Source: Populus alba
Taxonomy: Eukaryota; Streptophyta; Magnoliopsida; Malpighiales; Salicaceae
DNA: 64,000 nucleotides
NCBI RefSeq assembly: GCF_005239225.2
Contig: NC_133294.1
Span: forward strand, 17,497,631-17,561,630
Reading direction: 5' to 3'
The notes under the pieces are model-generated. The model saw nothing but the letters and a program-made list of their open reading frames with translations, did no database searches and was not told where the DNA came from. The translations under genes and the position numbers were made by a program. Shown here piece after piece: positions 59,046 to 64,000 of the stretch (within the stretch, counting starts at the first letter, position 1; each line of letters begins with the position of its first letter).

Positions 59046-59149
59046 ATTTTCCCATTTACATTACAGTTAAATTTCATGTTTGTTCATATATTATTTGATC
59101 CATAAGTCACATAATCATTTGTTGTGAGTACACTTATGAAAAAGGTGGA

Positions 59150-62100
59150 AAAAAAATCCTTGTAGAATAGATAATAAGTTTGTTATAAACACTCCAATAA
59201 ATGAAACTGTAAATATTGATTACTTGTATAAGAGGTTCGGATTAATATAAATGAGTGTGTGTTAAGAGTGGATATATTACCACTAGAGTTACATGACTTT
59301 GATGTCATCCTAGGTATGGACTGCCTAGGTATGAATAAGGCTCGAATGGACTTTTTTGTGAAAATAATAACTCTCCAAGGACCCGATGGTAGAAAAATTG
59401 TATTATTCTGGCTATGACCATAAAGAAGATAATGAAGAAGTTGTGTAAAGCTTACCTTAAGTATGTTTTAGAGACAAAAGGAGGAGAAATTCAATTGTTG
59501 AATGTTCCAATAATAAGAGAATTTCTCAATGTATTCTCGGATAAGTTGTCAGGAGTACCTTTAAAGAACGAAGTAGAAGGCATTATTGATGTGCTACTTG
59601 ATATGTCTCTGATAGCCCAATCATTGTATCGAATGGTGCCAGTCGAGTTTGTAAAGCTAAAGATTCAATTACATGAATTACTAGATAATGGTTCATACGT
59701 CTGAATAATTCACCATAGGGAGCTCCAATGTTGTTTGTAAACAAAAAGGACAAAACACTTAAACTCTGTATAGATTATAAACAATTGAACAGGATAACAG
59801 TAAGAACAAATATATGTTTCTGGATATAAATAATTTGTTTGATCAACTTGAGAAGGCCATAGTGTTTTCAAAAATAAACCTAATATCAGGATACTATTAG
59901 TTGAGAATCAATTACATTTATCATAGTGTTATAGGCATTGCGAGTTCTTGGTAATGTCGTTTGGGTTAACAAACACACTGGTCATGTTTATAGACTTGAT
60001 GAATCAGGTTATCGACCACACTTAGATAAGTTTGTAGTGGTATTCATAGATAACATCTTGGTTTATTTAAACTCGTACTTGAAGCATGAATGACATTTGA
60101 GGCAAGTATTATTGACATTGAGGCAACATCGATTGTATGCCAAACTTAGTAAATGTGAGTTATGGTTGAAAAAGGTAATTTTCCTTGGAAATGTTATATC
60201 AGCTAAAAGAATATTAATAGATCCTAGAAAAGTTGCGACAATATTGAAATGGAAAAGACCTATAAAAAGTGATTGAGATTCATAATTTTCTTAGATTATC
60301 AGAGAGTTATCAAAAATTTATCTAAAGGTTACCCACCATAGTTATTCTCATAACCTGACTAACCCGGAATAAGACAAATTGGAAATGGATAAAAGAATGT
60401 AAAGAAAGCTTCCAAGAGTTTACAAAAAAAGGCTTACTATTACACCTATATTAACATTTCCTTCAAGAACAAAGGGATTAATGGTTTATAGTGATGCATC
60501 AAAGAAGAGTTTAGGTTATGTATTGATGCAATACGATAAAGTGGTTGCTTACGTCTCAAGATAGTTAAAGGCCCATGAGATCAATTACTCGGTGTATGAT
60601 TTAGAATAAGTTGTTGTAGTGTTTGGTTTGAGAGTTTAGAGGCACTATTTATATGGGTCTTGGGTTTAGATATTTATGGATCATAAGAGCTTGAGATATC
60701 TAATAACTTAGAAGGAATTGAATTTACGGCAAAGATGTTAGGTGGAATTATTCAAGGATTATGATTGTGTAATGAAATACCATTCAGGAAAAGAAAAATT
60801 TACCACAAACGCTCTTAGTTGTAAAAATAAAGTAGTAAAAGCTCAATGAGATAATTAAGAGGAAAGGGAATTATTAAGGTTGAGAAAGATCGGTGTTTAA
60901 ATAAAGGCGGGGCCAAGATAGTCTTTGATAAATCAGTTAAGAGTAGGGATGATGCTATAGGATAAAGTGCTTGAGGCTCAACAAAAAGATGTCGAGGTTG
61001 GTAGGATAAAAGACAAAGTGAAGTTAAAAGTCAAGACGTCATACCAGATTCTAAAAGATGAAATGATGTCCTTAGAAGGCGAATATACTTGTTAGGTGAT
61101 GAAACACTAAAAAAAGAAATTTTACAAGAGGCCCATGAATTGAGGTTCACGACGCACCCTGTGAGTACTAAAATATACCCATATTTTAAAGAATTTTATC
61201 AATGGTTGAATATAAAAAAAGAGGTGTTAAATATGCGAAAAAGTATAGGATTTATCAATAAGTAAAAGTGAAACACTAGAAACTAGCCAGGGTTTTGCAA
61301 CCACTACTGATACCATAGTGGAAATGGAAAAACATGACTTTTGTATTGAGGTTACCTAAAGGAAAATGGTGATGTTGTTTGGGTCATCGTCGACCAATTG
61401 ACTAAATCTACACTTTTTTTTGTTAATGAGAATGACAAACACAGTGGAAAAATTATATACAAATGAAGTTATGAGGTTACACAGAATGTTGTGTCTATAG
61501 TTTCAGACCGAGACTATAGATTTACCTCTTGTTTATGGCCAAGTGTTCAATAGGCTTTAAGAACAAGGTTAAATCTAAGCACAACTTTTCATTCTTAGAT
61601 TGATGGTCAATCTGATAGAACCATTCTATATATTGGAGTTCGGAGGAAGTTGGGAAGATCATTTGTTGTTAATGGAGTTCACCTACAACAATAGTTACCA
61701 AACCACAATATGAACGACTCCCTATAAAGCCTTATATGGTAAAAAATATCGAATGCTAGTATCCTAAAAAAAGGTGGGGGATAGGCAGTTAATTGAGCGA
61801 AAAATTGTATAGGTTACCTCAGAAAAGATAAAGATCATAAAAGATAGAATGAAAATGATCCAAGATAGGCAAAAGAGTTATGCAAATAACATGATAAGAC
61901 TTTTAGAATTTGGTATTAGTGATAAAGTATTTTTGGAACGTTACCCCATGGAAACAAATGTTAAAATTTGGTATGAAAGGAAAATTAGCTTTAAGATATA
62001 TTCAACCTTTTAAAGTCACCACAAGGATTGGACTTGTGGCCTACAAATTGGTTTTGTCTCCATATCTAGCCAAGATTCATGACATGTTCCATGCCTCTCT

Positions 62101-62280
62101 CTATTAAGAAGGGTTGAAATGGATCCATCTCGAGTCTTACCTTAAGTTCCTCTAGAAATTAATGAAAATTTGATACTAAAAACGAAATTGAGAATGTGTT
62201 AGATTATAGTGAAAATGAAATAAGGAATAAGAAAATTTTGATGATCAAAGTGTTATGGAGAAACTAGATAATTATTCAAT
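59150..62280 (+). mobile_element. Decayed Ty3/gypsy retrotransposon polyprotein
   Basis: Domains in order, with many stops and frame changes. Protease: LPLELHDFDVILGMDCLGMN type (about 59265-59360). Reverse transcriptase: DVFSDKLSGVPL and SLYRMVPVEFVKLKIQLHEL (59414-59704), then [29 protein letters not shown] type, FVVVFIDNILVY and the LGNVISA region. RNase H: about 60480-60850, SDASKKSLGYVLMQ. Integrase: ILQEAHELRFTTHPVSTKIY (about 61110-61180) and the VIVDQLTKS region. C-terminal end: MKGKLALRYIQPFKV and AKIHDMFHASLY (about 61970-62106), then ESYLKF and KVLWRN to about 62270. The last part is typical of chromoviruses of the Tekay/Del type. gag is missing, and flanking LTRs were not found. 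Confidence 0.88.
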
Positions 62281-62289
62281 CATAATTCA

Positions 62290-63075
62290 TAGTTTTAAAC
62301 ATGGTTTAATCATAATTTGCATCATTTAAGTGATTAATACTACAAATCCCAAAGTTTGCATAATAACAATAATTGAATTTCTTCTTTAAAACACATAATA
62401 ATAACAATTAATCACTTTGAACATGCTTATTATATTAGTTGAATAATGATTTAAGGAATGGTTGTAAGAAAAACCTGATTTTTTTTTCCTTCTATTTCAA
62501 ACCCTAGCTCGTAATTTTCTTCAAAACAACCCTCTAACACTAAAATCACCTCTCTTAATTGACTAACTAGGTTTTAATCACCTTTAGGACAACTCTTTTG
62601 ATGTATTTTGGAAGTAATTAAGTAGAAAATTAATTAAACCCCCCCTCTTTCTATCTTGATTCAAACTGTTAGCCAAGGAAAGAAGAAATGAGTTATTTAT
62701 ATTTCATTTTTTGTTCGATTTGTACACTAGCCCATTTTATTTTTTATATTTTTCTTTTTACCCTACTAATACTCTTTTTTATAAATTTGTAACATAACAC
62801 CTTTTCTTTTATTCAGTTTCATCCTCCTCACATTTCTTAGAATGATTTTATTTACTCTATCTTGTATTTATTTTTGGATTAATAAAATAAATTTATTTTT
62901 ATTTTCACTCAAGTTATATTTTAAATAGGTTTTTATATTTTCTCTCCTAAGAAAAATTTGTCCTCAAAATTTAAACCTTATACCTGAATCTAAAAACAAC
63001 TTAGGGTATTTTTTTTTCACTTTATATTCTCTTTCTCAAGTCTCCTTTTTAATTTGGGAGGTCTTCTTTTTTTTA
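62290..63075. other. AT-rich sequence after the gypsy element
   Basis: No gene. Phrases such as 'caaccctctaacactaaaat' and 'cctcacatttcttagaatga' suggest further retrotransposon-derived, possibly LTR, sequence, but no LTR pair was found to prove it. Confidence 0.4.
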
Positions 63076-63077
63076 AC

Positions 63078-63267
63078 CATCTAGTAGGTGGCCTAGTGAT
63101 AAGAGATTGAGATCAAGGGGTTTGCTTATTCTGTGGTCTCAGGTTGGAGCCTTGTGATTGCTAATATGATGACAAATGGAGGCTTACATGGTCATGAACT
63201 TAGGACCCGTGGGATTAGTCGATGTGCGCGCAAGCTGATCCAGACATCTACGTTAATAAAAAAAAAA
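63078..63267 (+). mobile_element. tRNA-derived SINE copy
   Basis: Head AGTAGGTGGCCTAGTGATAA (A box), CTCAGGTTGGAGCCTTG (B box, changed), body 'tggaggcttacatggtcatg', 'aacttaggacccgtgggatt', 'agtcgatgtgcgcgcaagct', 'gatccagacatctacgttaa' and an A tail of nine bases. Near-intact; partner of 42101-42287. Confidence 0.8.
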
Positions 63268-63269
63268 TT

Positions 63270-64000
63270 GATGTATTTAGAAGAATTAATATCTTGTATT
63301 CTATACTTTTGTGTTTAAAAATTGAAATATATAAATTATCTTTAATTAAAGATGTAATTTTAGAAAAAATTTCTTATTTAGTTTATAGTTTTGTTGTATA
63401 GTTATTTAAACATATTTATTTTCAAAAGAAAATTATGTAAGTGGTGAACTAATTAGTTTTAAATATTTATTCTATATAAATATTACAATGCTAAACACTA
63501 TAAAAAATAAGAAGTTAATATTATTGTTGAGTGATGAAAGTTAGTATGATTAGACGAGAATTGTGATTGTTGTTTGTAGAAAACTCTAGAAATTTCGGTT
63601 ATATATATGCATGTATTAAATGATACGGTACATAATATGCCCCATGTCTACGTGGCTAAGCTGAAGCTGACACGGACATGGCAGAGAAGAAAATGAGAGA
63701 ACCCCACAGCACCTAACCCGTGGCATGGCATGAAATGAGCATATCCACTGAGATCCGGACACGTAAACACATTGGATGTTAAGGGTGCGTATTACGCATG
63801 CGGTGTAGAATAGAGTGGGATCGGAGGCTTGCGGGCGGTTGGTAAAAATGTTTAAACCGTACTGATCATATGGTGAGGACCCCTTTTACTGCCTCGTGCA
63901 TCTAATCATTCCAGCGAATTCTTATCAGCTTCCTTTTATTCTCACTTCTACCCATTATTATCATTATTATTATTATTATTATTATTACAACCACTAACAA
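63270..64000. other. Intergenic, possibly promoter of a gene beyond the window
   Basis: AT-rich to about 63620, then balanced composition with CACG-type motifs (GGACACGTAAACAC near 63757-63770). A (TAT)n/(TTA)n microsatellite occupies about 63955-63988. No coding sequence. Confidence 0.4.

Noticed and set aside
1..64000. CRISPR arrays, operons, phage or bacterial defence systems
   Set aside because: Nuclear plant sequence with spliced genes; the regular repeats present are microsatellites and transposon copies.

Overview
The window looks like nuclear chromosome sequence from a woody eudicot, most probably poplar or another Salicaceae. Introns are GT-AG, the spacer is very AT-rich, and the genes have standard angiosperm exon layouts. 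Short non-autonomous transposons and tRNA-derived SINEs recur throughout. The genus is an inference from gene and repeat character, not from a database search.

Six genes appear intact. An R2R3-MYB factor of the MYB102/MYB74/MYB41 type lies on the minus strand at 1361-2682. A plant VAP/MSP-domain protein of the VAP4 type lies on the plus strand at 24394-27263 in seven exons. A small DUF3774 wound-responsive-type protein is at 29026-29274 on the plus strand. An STP1-like monosaccharide/H+ symporter is at 33240-35769 on the minus strand in four exons. A single-exon armadillo-repeat protein is at 44825-46498 on the minus strand. A TIR1/AFB auxin-receptor F-box protein is at 53564-58215 on the minus strand in three exons. 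All multi-exon models were joined by hand; each keeps frame and has a length typical of its family.

Broken or partial genes are a DUF3774 relative with one frameshift (18785-19035), an unidentified first-exon-like fragment (19614-19856), and a pectinesterase relic (about 39550-40624) with a frameshift, a lost middle, inserted repeats and an early stop.

The remainder is mainly repeats. At 59150-62280 there is a decayed Ty3/gypsy polyprotein. Around 16.43 kb there is a copia-like primer-binding site. Several SINE copies, Tourist-like MITEs with TTA target duplications, hAT-like elements rich in GGTTCGG-type motifs, and a short terminal-inverted-repeat element in a VAP intron are present. A non-coding block at 40940-41500 recurs at 43513-44563 just downstream of the ARM gene, with MITEs inside the second copy only.

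The genes do not form a pathway or cluster; this is ordinary plant gene neighbourhood with large intergenic gaps. The most useful leads are the unusual auxin-receptor gene (Arg in the auxin-pocket motif, eroded miR393 site, short upstream frames), the hairpin at 13083-13195, the block duplication, and the pseudogenes. I found no clearly new molecular system.
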